From contig JBOZIK010000001.1 in NCBI GenBank assembly GCA_051453625.1, positions 283,628,941 to 283,692,940 on the forward strand: a stretch of DNA of 64,000 nt, read 5' to 3'. Shown in pieces: positions 12,503 to 24,699 of this stretch; within the stretch, counting starts at the first letter, position 1; each line of letters opens with the position of its first letter. The stretch is from Welwitschia mirabilis. Taxonomy: Eukaryota > Gnetophyta > Gnetopsida > Welwitschiales. The position numbers and the translations under genes were made by a program. The notes under the pieces were generated by a model. It was not told the DNA's origin. It ran no database searches and saw only the letters and a program-made list of their open reading frames with translations.

Positions 12503-12927
12503 TGTAATATTCAAAATTATTAAATCAGGATTAAACTTTTTATTTAATTATAAACATTAAAAAAATAAAAATAAGAAACTTGATAATGCATCAATTTGGT
12601 AAAAATAAACATATCTTTATGAAAATAGTAGTAGTTTATTTTCTATATCATATTTCAACCTTGGAATAGTGGTCAAAGCTAATGATGTCGACTACAAATT
12701 GAGCCTTCTTTCGTGGCCCTTGAAGATCAATCAAGATTCTCATTAGTTACACTCATCTAGTCTATCCACCCCTCATAAATGCCATATACTTATGAAACAT
12801 AAAGAAGGAATACAATGTTATAATTAAATGGTCACACCCTTTTGTTAAATAGTTATTTTAATTAATTACATATTAACCATGTTTGATAAATAATTACTTA
12901 ATTACAAAGTGGTTTTAAAACATTACA
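12503..12927 (-). repeat. 3' LTR of element B
   Basis: Starts tgtaatattc and ends cattaca. Shared phrases with 54709-55121 include tctatccaccc, cttttgtta, and cttaattacaaagtg near the right end. The tract at 12928-12940 is the complement of a polypurine tract (aaggggaaggaaa on the minus strand), which fixes this as the 3' LTR of a minus-strand element. Confidence 0.85.
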
Positions 12928-13329
12928 TTTCCTTCCCCTTGGTATTGTGACTTGTTCTTAAGCTAAGACCCTCTAGTGAATGAACTACTTGTTCCTTTGT
13001 TTGCTAGTTCATATTAAATCTCCATTATTGTTTTTATAATAAATTCATTTAAATAAATATCAATTATAAAAAAATAAAATAAACATATAATATACAATTA
13101 GATTATTTTTCACTTAAACAACTAGAAAAAGATTTGTCTTATGAACTCCCTAGTCTCTCATGTATTTTGATTACAATGAGTCCATTTAATTAATACTCAT
13201 ATTGTGATCTTATTATAGATTTTTCTAGTGCAAGTATCTAGAATTTATTCCAGGTGAATGTAAAAAGTAATATTTAGTTCTAACAAGATGTGTTTTTAAT
13301 TAAGTGTGTAATCCTAAACTATATCTGGA

Positions 13330-14420
13330 TAGTATGTTTTCAGCAAATTCACATAGAATACATATTGAATGGTTGACAACTTTAATGGTATCTCCATTTT
13401 ATATGCTAGTTTTTGAATTCATTCTAAAATCTTAAATGGGCCTCAATATCGAAGAAGCAACTTCTGATACTTTCTAATTTTCATAGAGCTCCTTTTTTAT
13501 TTAACTTATAAGAGAACCTAATCCCCTACTTGGAAGAATCTATTAAAATTAATTTGACTATATAATTTATTATATCTATTTTTAACTGCTTATAGTTACC
13601 TTTTAATTTTTTTTATGTTCTTCTTCATTTCCCTTACTTTAAAGTTGCCCCTTTCTATCTATCTTTACACTAGATCTAATCATGTTATTAGGGTAAAGTA
13701 CTTTCTCCTATACATTTCTTAAAAGTTTGAACATTATATAGATGTTTTAAAAGTTTAGTTATAAGAAAATTTCACCAAATGTGGGTAGCTCTTCTAGTTT
13801 CTTGGTTTTATTTCTACATAACATCAAAATGTATCCTTTAGAAGTTTATTAATCATCTTGATGTATCTATCTATTTTAGGGAAATAAGAGATACTAAACT
13901 GAACCTTGGTTCTAAGATGATGGAATAGGATTTATCATAATTCTACTAAAAACTTGGGATCTTCATTTGAGATAATGATTTCTAATGATCCATATAATCT
14001 AAATATTTCCTTTATAAAATGTAAAGCTAATTCTTTTTTAGTGTTCATACTCTTAATTACGATTGAATAGACAAACATAGTTAACCTATTAATACAAATA
14101 AAAATGAAGTCATGGTGTTTATTAATGAGCAAAAAATCTATAATAAAATCCATTGTGATATCCTTCCATTTCCATTTAGATATACCAAGGGGTTTAAAAA
14201 GTCTTACTTGTCTTCCTTATTTGTTTTTCACTTGTTGATAGATTGAGTAGTTCTTAATGTATTATTTTAGATTTTCTTTTATTTATAACTAGAAATAATA
14301 TTTTTTTTAGCATGTGGTAATTTTGTATAAAATCTAAATGTCCTTCATAGGATACTTCATGCATTTTGCACATTATCCTCCTTCTCCATTACATTAAGAA
14401 ATACATAATTACCTCCTTTT
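13330..14420 (-). pseudogene. Integrase remnant of element B
   Basis: On the minus strand MHEVSYEGHLDF near 14360 is the zinc-finger region. The best open piece (14153-13935, 72 codons) reads MDFIIDFLLINKHHDFIFIC at its start and continues NRLTMFVYSIVIKS, ELALHFIKEIFRLYGSLEII and SNEDPKFL, which is the catalytic core with its first two acidic positions. The C-terminal domain (KIRKYQKLLLRY, LAYKMEIPLKLS) is readable to about 13350. No chromodomain was recognised after it. The domain would join element DNA to the genome; stops elsewhere make it inactive. Confidence 0.85.
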
Positions 14421-14539
14421 TAGTAGATAACCATCTCATAAGGTTGTAGAAGTCTCTACACTTTGGCATGCCTATAATAAATGAAATATTACTTGAAAAT
14501 ATGGGTTATTAGGTGAATTATCCTTTAGGTATCTAGTAA

Positions 14540-14990
14540 AATCAAAAGTATTAATGGTGATAAGCATACACCACATCTATCTTAAGGAATCTGCTACTTT
14601 ATTTTGTTTTTGTACTAGATATCGGAGGTCAAATTCATATTCTACTAGTAATTCTTTGCATCTTATTTGTCTCATATTTAATAATCATTGTTTCTTAAAG
14701 TACTCTAAACTCTTATGAACTTTTATTAGTATAAATCATTCTTTGAGAATTTAATATTAATAAACATTTAGAGCATGCATCATGGCTAATAGTTCTAGCT
14801 CATAATCTAAATAGTTCTATTCATGTGATTTTATATTTTTGAATCCATAAGGTACTACCCTTCCTTATTGACCTAGCACTACACTAATTCCTTAAGCATA
14901 GGTATCTGTAGTAATCATGAACTATTAATCCATATCTATAATCCTTAAAATAGGTGTTGAAATTAACCAAATATTTATTCTTATAAATGC
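14540..14990 (-). pseudogene. RNase H remnant of element B
   Basis: The minus-strand reading YTNKSS (from the T-D-H-K-S-L block), then KYETNKMQRI, then LLVEYEFDLRYLVQKQNKVA followed by DSL is the C-terminal end of gypsy RNase H, where families have D-Y-x-F-x-I-x-Y-x-P-G-K-x-N-x-V-A-D-A-L-S. The N-terminal catalytic Asp region is too decayed to place. It lies in the expected position between RT and integrase. Confidence 0.7.
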
Positions 14991-15149
14991 TCCCTTACAC
15001 TTAGAAGTGAACTCAAAATCTTGTAGCTTTTTTGAATTCTATGAGTTAAGCTCTTAATTAAGAGAATCCTAAAGTGAATCTTTTATACAATCCTATTAAT
15101 CTTTAAGAACTTTATATCTCTATTACATTTTTTAACTCATATGATTCTC

Positions 15150-15800
15150 TTAATACTCAGATTTTTATAGTACTTATTGCAATTCCCTATTTAAAGATAA
15201 TGTATCCACATAATTTACTTGCATCTAGAAGAAATCATACTTGCTTAATTTAGCCTTTAACTCATGAGCCTCTAGTATTTGTAAAAATTTACTAAGAGAG
15301 TTCATGTGTGTCCTTCTATCCTTTTAATAGATATAAAGGTTATATCATAAATTTATCTAAATATGGATGGAAATATTATTCACTAAGATTATAAAGATGT
15401 TTTTGTATTACTTAGTCTGAATAGAATCATTAAAAATTTATAATATCTATATCTTATTAAAATACTATTTTATGAATATCCTCTTATTAATCATTATTTT
15501 GTTGTATCCTAATCTCAAGTTAATTTTTGAAAATAATTCCATACCCTATGACTTATCTAGAAGATTATTAATTCTAGATAGAAAATACTTATTTTTAATG
15601 ATGAACTCATTTAACTACCAATAGTCAATGCATAGAAATTGCTATTTTTCACCTTCACAAATAGGGGCATCCAAGTAAGATGTGGATGAATTTTTCCTTT
15701 CAATAAAAGTTATTCTAGTTGAAGTTTTAAATCTTTAAGTTCTATTACTAAGAATTTGTATAAAGCCCTTATCACTAATTTTACTTTAGGAATTAAAGAA
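15150..15800 (-). pseudogene. Reverse transcriptase remnant of element B
   Basis: On the minus strand LLLKGKIHPHLTWM with FVKVKNSNFYALTI is the fingers region, and SLKISIFYLELIIF matches the N-K-Y-P-L-P-R-I-x-D block. KLT*D*DTTK sits where families have K-I-D-L-R-S-G-Y-H. MILFRLSNTK is the MPFGLTNA block, and PSIFR*IYDIT is what remains before and at the YxDD box. The motif order and spacing identify RT despite many stops. Upstream (15800-16957) the linker and protease are not securely readable. Confidence 0.75.
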
Positions 15801-16957
15801 ATGGCATTTTTCTACTTTTCTTTTAGGTGGTAGGATAATAGTTTCTTTAAAGACTTTACTAAAATGCTGTAATTCTTCTAAAATAACATTTCATGAACTT
15901 GTAATATCATATTTAATTATTATCAAGGATAAGTATCACCATGTATTGCCTTTCTAATTTGTTTTCTAGTGGATAATATCTTATTTTCTTCATTTTCCAT
16001 AAGAATTTAGTCTCTGAATGAAGGTAGAACTATATAGTTAACCAGAAGGGATATTCCTAGGATGTCGTCATAGCTTTTAATGGTTAGGATATAAAATTTA
16101 TCTCTAAATTTAAGATTTTGAATTGATATTTTTATTAATATCCCTATTCAATCTTATAAGAGGATATTTTTTCTGTAGTTCTTATGGAGGATTCCATTTC
16201 TTAAAAGGAAGTAATATTTAATTTTTAAAATAAGAAAAAGGATACAAAATTGTAAGAAGCATAACTTTCAATTAAATACAAAACCAAAAAATAAGAAATA
16301 AAGCCTAGTAATTCTAAACTAGAAAATTGGTTTAGTATTGAACCTATATCAACTATAGTATATACTCTTTTTATAAGTGCTTTTAGAGATGATCCCTAAG
16401 ACTAATTTTAAGTAAGAGTTATATTTCCCTAACATTTAGTCAAATAATTTTTAGCTATATTACTTTATTCATGCATTTATGACATATGATATTACTTTTA
16501 AATTATACATGAGAAGATTTGTTCCTAATGGTAGTGGTTCCAGTTATTTAGCCTATTTGAATCTTTGAATACTAGTTGTCTTGTGCATTCATTATTGTTT
16601 CCTTTTGCTATAGGTATTCTCAATGGATTTAACTTTGAAAGTAAAAAGGATGATTTATGCTTTGAGTGGAACTGTATAAATTAGACTACTAATTAGATGA
16701 TTTTTTAAGGAATTATTATAATATTACATAAAGCACTTGAATTATAACCAATTTTTTATCTAATAGATACTTTTCTAAATACAAGAATTAAATTCTAGAA
16801 TATAATCCTTACTAAATCATCAATAATAAAGTCATTTCTAAGTTATTTTAGAAAAATCTTCTAACTATTTCTATGATCGAATTTCTATTGACATTAAAGC
16901 CACTATTCTTATGCATGTTTGATGAGAAAGGTAGTAGTATTAATGCATCTTCCTTAT
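15801..16957 (-). other. Element B, protease/gag side, unreadable
   Basis: By position this should hold the RT N-terminus, protease and the end of gag of element B. A possible C-x2-C start of a zinc knuckle (CHKCM) is seen on the minus strand near 16480, but I could not follow a frame. It ends where the Athila-like LTR begins. Confidence 0.35.
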
Positions 16958-17931
16958 TGTGGAAGCTTTACTTTACAACCTAAGTCAATTTACAAAGATG
17001 TAAAATTAGGGATTGTATGATCCTTTATTCAAATTTATTGTTAGAAAATAAATTCAGAAATTGAATGAGAACTAAGAAATTTTAGATTTTAAACTATCAA
17101 GAGAACTATTAGATGGATAATAAAAATATTATCTAAAAGAAAAAAGAAATATAATGTGTAAAATCCATCCTTTTTACAAAGAAGTGAGCTCCTGTTCAAA
17201 CTCACACTTCAATCACCAAAATCTTAATCATGTAAATGAATTGAATCCTAGTAAGTAAAGTCCATGAAAGTTTGATAATTGAATCTTTCTTGTACTTGTG
17301 CTATTACAAGGTTTATGAGAAAGTAAACAACTACAATTGGAATTTTGATATCTTAAGAGTAGAGTAGAAATCTTTCGAAATAATGATAGTTAAATAAGAA
17401 ATCACATTCCAACTCAGAAGAGACTTAAAAACTCCTTTCTTTTCATTATCACAAAATAAATAGTTTTACAAGATACATTCCTATCTTCCTTCAAGCCTTT
17501 TAATACTAAAAAAAATGGAAGAGAAGAATTCTAACAATTTAGCATAAAACGCATTCTATTCTATTGTTTTTTAATAAGAATTTAGAGTTAACAATTGTAG
17601 CTTGACTAGTTAATAAAATTATTGTATAGGAGTATTGTATTTATGATTAAGATTTAACATATATAATGTTTATTATCTATAGGGTAATGAAGGAAATATG
17701 GCACTTTTAAACAAATAGCTATAATTATTCTCTTAAGTTGAATAATTAGTTTCTTGTGCTTCTGATGCTACTCTCCTTTTCATTTTGACTTCTCCTACAT
17801 GATAAAATGTCGTCAATTAGTCCATTGTAAAACATTATTTTATAATATCATAACTTAAGAATTAATGATTCATTTGAAGGAGTATTAGATCATTAAAAAA
17901 TCATAAAAACTTTTCTTTGTATGATCTTACA
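16958..17931 (-). repeat. 3' LTR of the Athila-like element
   Basis: Long segments match 36733-37700 in the same order: gagaactaagaaattttaga, tacttcaatcaccaaaa.ctt, actcctttcttttcatta, and the closing ggagtattagatcat...cttaca. It starts tgt and ends aca on the + strand, so TG...CA on either strand. A weak purine-rich stretch borders its right edge, consistent with the 3' end of a minus-strand element. Confidence 0.8.
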
Positions 17932-18326
17932 CCATCCAGTAGCTAAATTCTTTCATAGTTCCTATCAAAAAGCTAGATTGTATAATAATCAAATAATAAT
18001 AGTAATATATCTAGTTAATGTTCATATGAATAGGATTGAAGTGAGATCATGACTAAGACTACCTCAAAAAACAATGTGAATATGTTGTAGTTATGAATTT
18101 AAAGGTGACACAGATCTATACTAATAACTTGGTTATATGCAATTATTAACATATATATGTATTCATAAATCACTTTAATAATATTTGATTTCTGATTAAA
18201 AAATTCCTACAAGTGTTATATATGTTTATTTAGTCTAAAATAACAATCTAAGCATAAAGTATAACAATTGAAAGAAACATCAAAAAAATAGTAAATAGTA
18301 TAAAAGTGTTTTTTCTTAAAGGTAAA

Positions 18327-19935
18327 CTAAAAGCAAAAATCAAGATCATCTAATTCTTCTTCAAGAGTCCTCTTGCGTAATGATCTAGATACTGTTAGCT
18401 CTCCTATTAAGGCCTCAACCCCTAATTTTTATGCCACTACTTCCAAGATCATATTTTTAACTTAGTCGATTTCTTCTACCAAATCATATTTTACTTACTT
18501 CAAATCCTTTACTAAGTCATCTAGCTTGATGGATAGTTGTTTGAACTATTTTTATGAACCTCTAGTATTAGAAACATTTACTGATGTTGTATCTGATGCA
18601 ACATTAGTTGGAACCCATTGTTTCATCTTCTCTAATCCATCATTTATGAGGCCAAAGAAGTTAAGTAAACTATTCTAAAATACCAATGCATTAATGTGTG
18701 TCATGACATCACCAAAAGGGACATTCTATTCTTAGAAAATTCTATTCAACAAATAGGAAAATGTAATTTTATTTAGTTTCTTTGATAGCAGAAATCATTT
18801 GATTCTGATGAACATAAACTAAGGGAGATTCACTATCCTTTTAGTCTCTTTATTTAAAAAAACTTAATGTGATATATCATTAGTCAGAAGTGATGTAAAC
18901 CCCATAAAATATTCCTAATTAATCCTTGAAAGATAATTCACTAGATAGGATGAAGATGTTTCATTTAAATTCCTTAGTCTAGTCATGACCTCTTTTTTAA
19001 TGATCCCTAATTTCTTAGCTTTGTTGATTACTCTAGTTTTGTTTTTAAGTGAGTGATCTTATTTAACTAGTTTCTAGTTTAGGTAGACTAGTGATATGGG
19101 TAATAATTTGGGAAGAGATACATACCTTTATTCTATTAATGACTACTCTTATTTCTACTTCTATTTCTAGTCCATTACTGAATTCTTCATGAAGTCTTAT
19201 ATTTGCATAAATTGTTTATTTTTTAAAGAGATGAAACTACCCCTTACTTCAATTATGTATTTTCATCTTATTTTACTTAATTTGTATAAGATATCTTAGT
19301 ACAATTTTTAGAATCGAGGCATCATGTCTATCTCGTCCATGAAACTTCAATCTTGGATTTCTAATAACCTGCACTGTTGTTGCTTTGTCAGATGAAACAA
19401 TGATTTATACTTTATTTCTATCTCTAGAATAAAGATCTGATGCTCCTCTATTACCTTTCTAATTTTTCTAATTTGTTTTAAAGAGATTTCAAAAAATACA
19501 GGTTGTGTAGTAAATACAAGCTAAGTGTGATGCATAGGCTAAGTATCATGCTCAAACTAAGTATCTTTAACATCTACTTTAGTTCTAGTCTATTACTATT
19601 TAGATGTGTCAAATTCATTAAGCATCTGCTATAGATGATTCTTCACTACTTTTGATTTAATTATGGTTGGCATATTAGTAATTTTTCTATTTTTCTTAAT
19701 GGTCTCTTCATTTTTTTTCTTCCGATGTGGTGGTGTTTTTACTAATTTTTCACTATTTAAGGATTCTTTTTAGTCTCTTTCTATGTTACAATTTTCATCT
19801 GAACAAAGGCCTTCTTTAATCAAGCTCTTAACCATTTTGCAATTATCATTTTCGTTGTTATCTTTACTAGAGAGTCATGTGTCTATTTCTAATTTAGTTT
19901 TCTTATTATGATTCCTGTATTCTTTTTATGATAAA
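18327..19935 (-). pseudogene. Extra ORF 3' of pol in the Athila-like element (env-like position)
   Basis: A single minus-strand frame is readable for about 535 codons although it carries many stops. In the best-read part (19000-19700) nearly all stops are TAG/TAA where CAG/CAA is one transition away, including three in a row near 19600. The N-terminal third is Lys/Asn/Asp-rich. The middle is Glu/Gln/Lys-rich (QIRKIRKVIEEHQIFILEIE). Then comes a more hydrophobic part (FSYLLNRIF, NVPFGDVMTHINALVF) and a C-terminal coiled-coil-like part (DDLVKDLK, VKYDLVEEID) ending RSLRKRTLEEELDDLDF. VPFGDVMTHI resembles the LPYGxLITRI-type block of plant transposon/envelope-like proteins. No clear membrane helix is seen. 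Function unknown; the label rests mostly on position. Confidence 0.6.
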
Positions 19936-20230
19936 AAAACACATCATATTTTATCATTTTCTAACATTTTAAATCACTCTTTCCATTTGATGAATGAATA
20001 ATGTTAAATAGTATAAATAAATTAAGTAATTTTATTTAATAATTAAATTGAGTTTTTTCTTATACAATTAGATTAGAATAATATTAAGCCTTTAGCTTTC
20101 AATTTAATTATATAAATAGGTTTTATATTTTAAGTATCTGAGCGAGTTTAAATTTTTCAACTGTAAAAATGTTTGGAGTATCACATTGGATAACAACATG
20201 ATAATATGCTTTTTGGTTATCAAGAAAGTG
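19936..20230. other. AT-rich boundary, possible decayed LTR end
   Basis: Low-complexity sequence between the extra ORF and the + strand primer-like sites. It probably contains part of the LTR belonging to the + strand fragment to its right, but I found no second copy to define it. Confidence 0.3.
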
Positions 20231-20900
20231 ATCATTACATTTTGGTATTGGAGCATCAAGTTGAATATTTTCAATTGTACAAATTTTTTAGTTGTTACAT
20301 TTTGATATTAGAGCCTAGGTTTTGAATTTACTAGGAGCAACTATGATTAAGTTGACAAATTTACTAGGCATAACTATTATTAAGTTGATGATCTGACTAG
20401 GTATAGCTATTATTAGCTTTATGAATATACTTGTCTTAACTATTTAACATGTTTTTATGATATTTAACTCGAAAAAGAGTAATAAATAGATTAATTAAAG
20501 TTACAGCATTAGTAAAATTAGTTGACAACTTAACGGGTGAACTTCAAGAGCAAAACAAGATAAGAAAGATGGCAACTCTATCAGGAAAATGATGTAAGAG
20601 GATGAATCCTCTCACTTTTGAAGGTGTCAACAACATGATATATGTATAAGCATGATTTATTTATATGCAAAAGGCACTAAAATTATTTAATTTTCTACCC
20701 AACAACTTATTAGAGAAGCAACTTTATCATGGGAATAAGTAGAAGCAGAATAGTTTCAAAAAGTAAAATATTTTACTAATTCTTAGTTTTGAGGAAGAAA
20801 CCTCTTAAGGGATGGAGAAATTTCATGTCCCAAATTTTAAACAACCAAGATTTAAGTTCAAATGATTTTTAATAAATAAGTTAAAAGAGAATGGAAAATT
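20231..20900 (+). mobile_element. Gypsy 5' leader and gag fragment, + strand
   Basis: Two primer-binding-like sequences lie 60 bp apart: tttggtattggagca at 20241 and tttgatattagagcctaggt at 20301, each preceded by gttacat or cattacat. Both resemble the tRNA-Met primer site tggtatcagagc. Downstream, about 20590-20800, MNPLTFEGVNN, then MQKALKLFNFLPNNLL, corresponds to the N-terminal gag domain of plant gypsy elements (the P-x-F-x-G start and the later helix). The frame is lost by 20830. This is an insertion of opposite orientation within the Athila-like element. Confidence 0.6.
20327..20425 (+). repeat. Degenerate 32-33-bp tandem repeat, three units
   Basis: Three successive units share the core ttactagg.gcaactatgattaa / ttactaggcataactattat / ctgactaggtatagctatta. 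They lie directly after the second primer-like site, in the leader of the gypsy fragment. Confidence 0.6.
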
Positions 20901-22799
20901 GTATCAGAAAATATTTTATGTTAATACCTAATAGACCCATAATTATTATTTTATTCCTTGCCTTTATTCATTTAATTACTTATTTTAGCAAATGCCAATG
21001 AATTATGGACTTGAAATTGAAATTATTTGAAATAGAGGTATTAATTATTATTTTATATGTTAAATAAATTTCTATCATGCTTATGAAACATTTTTATTTG
21101 CTACTAGTGTCTTATTATTTAATGGTAAGCATAATTGTCATTTATTTATTCACCCAGTGGCCTCGTAAGGCACATTCCATCAAACCTCAGTTATAACTAG
21201 GATTTACCTTTTCTTTATTTCTTACTTTTATTTTTAGATAACCCTTCACTACTGAATCTTGGAGCCTTGCAATATTCATGAGATCTTGAGTTTCTTCTTA
21301 AAATCAATATGGTTCTATGATTTTTTGTTTCATTCTCATATGTTTCTATGAATTACTTTAGTTTCTTATATGGTTTTTGTACTTCCATCTTTTTCTCATA
21401 TGTTCTAATTAATTTCTTCATCTTTTTACATGTCTCATGAAAATATTTTTCTTACTCATAAAATATCTTAGCTATGATTTCTATTCTATGCTTAAAACTT
21501 TGCTATGTAACCAAATCATGCAGATTTAGGAGTTAGGCCATCTAAAGGGCTCCAATTAGCCACAAGAGTGGCTATTAGAGTAATTAGGGTGATGTTTGTA
21601 ACTCTTCTAGTTGTGCATGATATGATTTCTTGTGGCTTTATGAGGTTATCCCACCTAAATGATCCCTATTGGTCATAGGAATGATCCTCTAGACAAATGG
21701 ATATTTGACACCCTTCTGACAGGCCACACTATTCATTGATCATACTTTGGTTTACCAAGACTTGGATATTTATACCTTGATTNNNNNNNNNNNNNNNNNN
21801 NNNNNNNNNNNNNNNNNNNNNNNNNNNNNNNNNNNNNNNNNNNNNNNNNNNNNNNNNNNNNNNNNNNNNNNNNNNNNNNNNNACCCTTCTGACAGGCCAC
21901 ACTATTCATTGATCATACTTTGGTTTAACAAGACTTGGATATTTATACCTTGATTATTGTATCTGATATGAGGTTTTAGTCATTTTATATTCTTGAGGAT
22001 CCCTTCTTGAGCTTAAAGACTCTTTTCCTTAAACCTTGTCATGGACCACACTAGGAACTATGAAGATATAGTTTTTAAACCATGCTTATTGTGCAGGAAA
22101 AGCTTAGAGGAATGAAGTAAAGTGAAGTTTAAGCTTCAAGTAATGAAGCACTAATCTTGTGGAAAGAAAAAACATTGATTTTAAAACAATCACAAATGTT
22201 AATATGTTTGAATGTATCCTATTTATGTCTAAGATACATCTACTCAAAAGTAAGAAAACTTAAAGCTAAGGCATGATGGAATATACTTGGTTGTAGCAAA
22301 GTTAATAAAGCTAAGGCATGGATGAAAGTTCATTAACATGAATAATTCCCTAGTCTTCTTGGAGTATTTCTATTTTACATGATGTATCTATATTGAAAAT
22401 AAATACATGAGGTTTTATATATGTAAGAATAGTTGGAGATGAAATAAAATTTAATTTATTATAAATANNNNNNNNNNNNNNNNNNNNNNNNNNNNNNNNN
22501 NNNNNNNNNNNNNNNNNNNNNNNNNNNNNNNNNNNNNNNNNNNNNNNNNNNNNNNNNNNNNNNNNNNNNNNNNNNNNNNNNNNNNNNNNNNNNNNNNNNN
22601 NNNNNNNNNNNNNNNNNNNNNNNNNNNNNNNNNNNNNNNNNNNNNNNNNNNNNNNNNNNNNNNNNNNNNNNNNNNNNNNNNNNNNNNNNNNNNNNNNNNN
22701 NNNNNNNNNNNNNNNNNNNNNNNNNNNNNNNNNNNNNNNNNNNNNNNNNNNNNNNNNNNNNNNNNNNNNNNNNNNNNNNNNNNNNNNNNNNNNNNNNTT
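20901..22799. other. Unclassified sequence with two gaps
   Basis: 21140-21780 is less decayed than its surroundings and contains a small perfect hairpin (tagccac-aaga-gtggcta, near 21557). It could be a gypsy LTR or leader, but no second copy exists in the window. A 100-N gap (21783-21882) with duplicated flanks and a 330-N gap (22468-22797) lie inside. No protein similarity was found. Confidence 0.35.
21710..21955. repeat. Near-identical 73-bp flanks around a 100-N gap (probable assembly duplication)
   Basis: 21710-21782 and 21883-21955 are the same 73 bases with one C/A difference, separated by exactly 100 N. Read as an unmerged contig overlap. Confidence 0.8.
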
Positions 22800-23449
22800 A
22801 ACTAGTAATTATACCAAAGTATTATTTAGCAACTGAAGGATATAAGTTATAAATACTAAATATATCATAACACATGAGTCCTATTAACCATTAAAATTAT
22901 ATTCTAAGTAGCCCTTAAACATAATAAAAGAAAATTTTAAAGAGAATTAACTTCTAGTTAAAACAACAAATAAAATGATGAAAATTGTGGCTATTAAGAT
23001 TATAGCTTCAAGTGGACTAGATTATGACTTTATTCTTTTATAGCTAAAATGCATTTACAAGTCTTGTGCATTTCTATAATAGGTATATTTCCCAAGTAGA
23101 GAAATAAATTTTTAGCCTATTGTGCTCTTGGCAGATGATACAACATCAGTTTAGATCATAAAATTCCTCCCCATGGAGTTCTAGACCATTCAATTGACAT
23201 TTGTAAATGTTAATGAACTAAAACCCATTAAACAATTGAACACTAGAATTTTGGATAGTAGTTTTAGAAGATCAAAAATTCTATGCCAAAAATTAATAAT
23301 ACTTATCATGGATTATAAGTACTTAATGCCCATTCCTCCTTTCTTTTTTTTTTTTTAAAAAAAATACTTAAAACTTAAGGATTTCTCCCCCTTCTTAAAT
23401 TTTGTTTTTGTTGTATCAGTATTAAAGATGATTATTATTATATGTATAC

Positions 23450-24650
23450 ACTATATACATTATGTACAGTAGAAGTAATTTAAGAGATAATTAGATAATA
23501 ACAAATGGTGGATCTAATGGTTTTTTTCTAATTATTTAAAATAAATTTCCTCAATTAAATTTAAATATTACTTCATAATATCTCAAGGATAATAAGACTT
23601 TAGCCATCGAACATTCACTATAAAAATGTCATTTTCTTTAAGATTAAAAATTAAAACTGATCCATTAGTATGTTGTTTTATGATAATGTAGGAGTATTAC
23701 CATCTTGATATCAACTTGTTATAGATGTTTGTCAATCAAGAAGAAAAAAGAATCACACATTCTCCTTTTTCAATTATTTTTCTTCTAATTTTTTATAATG
23801 ATATTTCTTCATTTAGGATTTAATAATAAGTTGACAATTTAATGCCTAGGTTCTTTCTTCATCCAACTCACATAGCTATTCTATCTTTTTTAATATTTTA
23901 TTACTTATTAGTAAGATTGATTGTAAACAAAGTCTTAAGAGACTTATGGACTAGACTCCCACAAAGGATGCATTACTTTCCATAGACCAGTTCATAAGGG
24001 GTAAAACCTAGTGTATTTTTAAAATTAATGAAATGGGCTCACATTACCTCATCTAATTTGATACTCTAATTTGTTTTATGGACATTGACCACTTTTTATA
24101 GCATCTTTTTCAATTCTTGATTGGTTCTTTTAGTTAGTCCATTTATTTAAGGATAGTAAGCATTTGCTACTTTATGTTGAATACCATTTTTTCCAAGTAA
24201 TTTATGTACTATCATATATAAAAAATGTGATCCTTAATCAAAAATTAGAATGTGATGAAATCCAAACTTACTCAAATTATTAGTTTTCAAAAATATGCAA
24301 ATGAGCTTGGCATCATTGGAATTTATGGTTGTAGCATTAATTATTTTGTCATGTAATCTATAGCTATCAAAATATAAGATATTTTAAAAGGAATAAGGAG
24401 TTATAGAGTTAATAAAATTAATTCCCTAATAGTTAAATGGTTTACATTCTATTATTGATTGGAGTGATATTTTATCTCTTCTTGTAACTCCTCCATAACA
24501 TTATCATTTATCACTTTTTTAAACAAATACATGAGCATCCTTAAATAAAGAAGGCTAATAAAAACCTACATATAAAACCTTGATAGCTATTTTTCTCCCA
24601 CTAAAGTGTCCTCCACCTACCTTTATTGATAAATTCATACTACCTCTTCT
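23450..24650 (-). pseudogene. Integrase remnant of the Athila-like element
   Basis: On the minus strand GSHFLYMIVHKLLGKNGIQH, then KVANAYYP, then LKKML.KVVNVHKTN, SIKLDEVM and GFTPYELVYGK (23977-24013) is the catalytic core and following region typical of Athila/Tat integrases. The D-x-G start and the Y-H-P-Q-x-N-G-Q block are recognisable but carry stops. Sequence between 22800 and 23450 is probably its C-terminal extension and is unreadable. Confidence 0.8.
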
Positions 24651-24699
24651 TATTTCCATTTTAGTATGCATCTTCTAATAATGTAATCTACACTTCTTT

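Noticed and set aside
12503-12927. Reading this as a solo LTR
   Set aside because: A polypurine tract and full pol follow on the correct side, and a partner LTR with the same aagag duplication exists at 54709.
21557-21575. Perfect 7-bp hairpin tagccac/gtggcta
   Set aside because: Too short to be a terminator or regulatory RNA on its own; expected by chance over this length.
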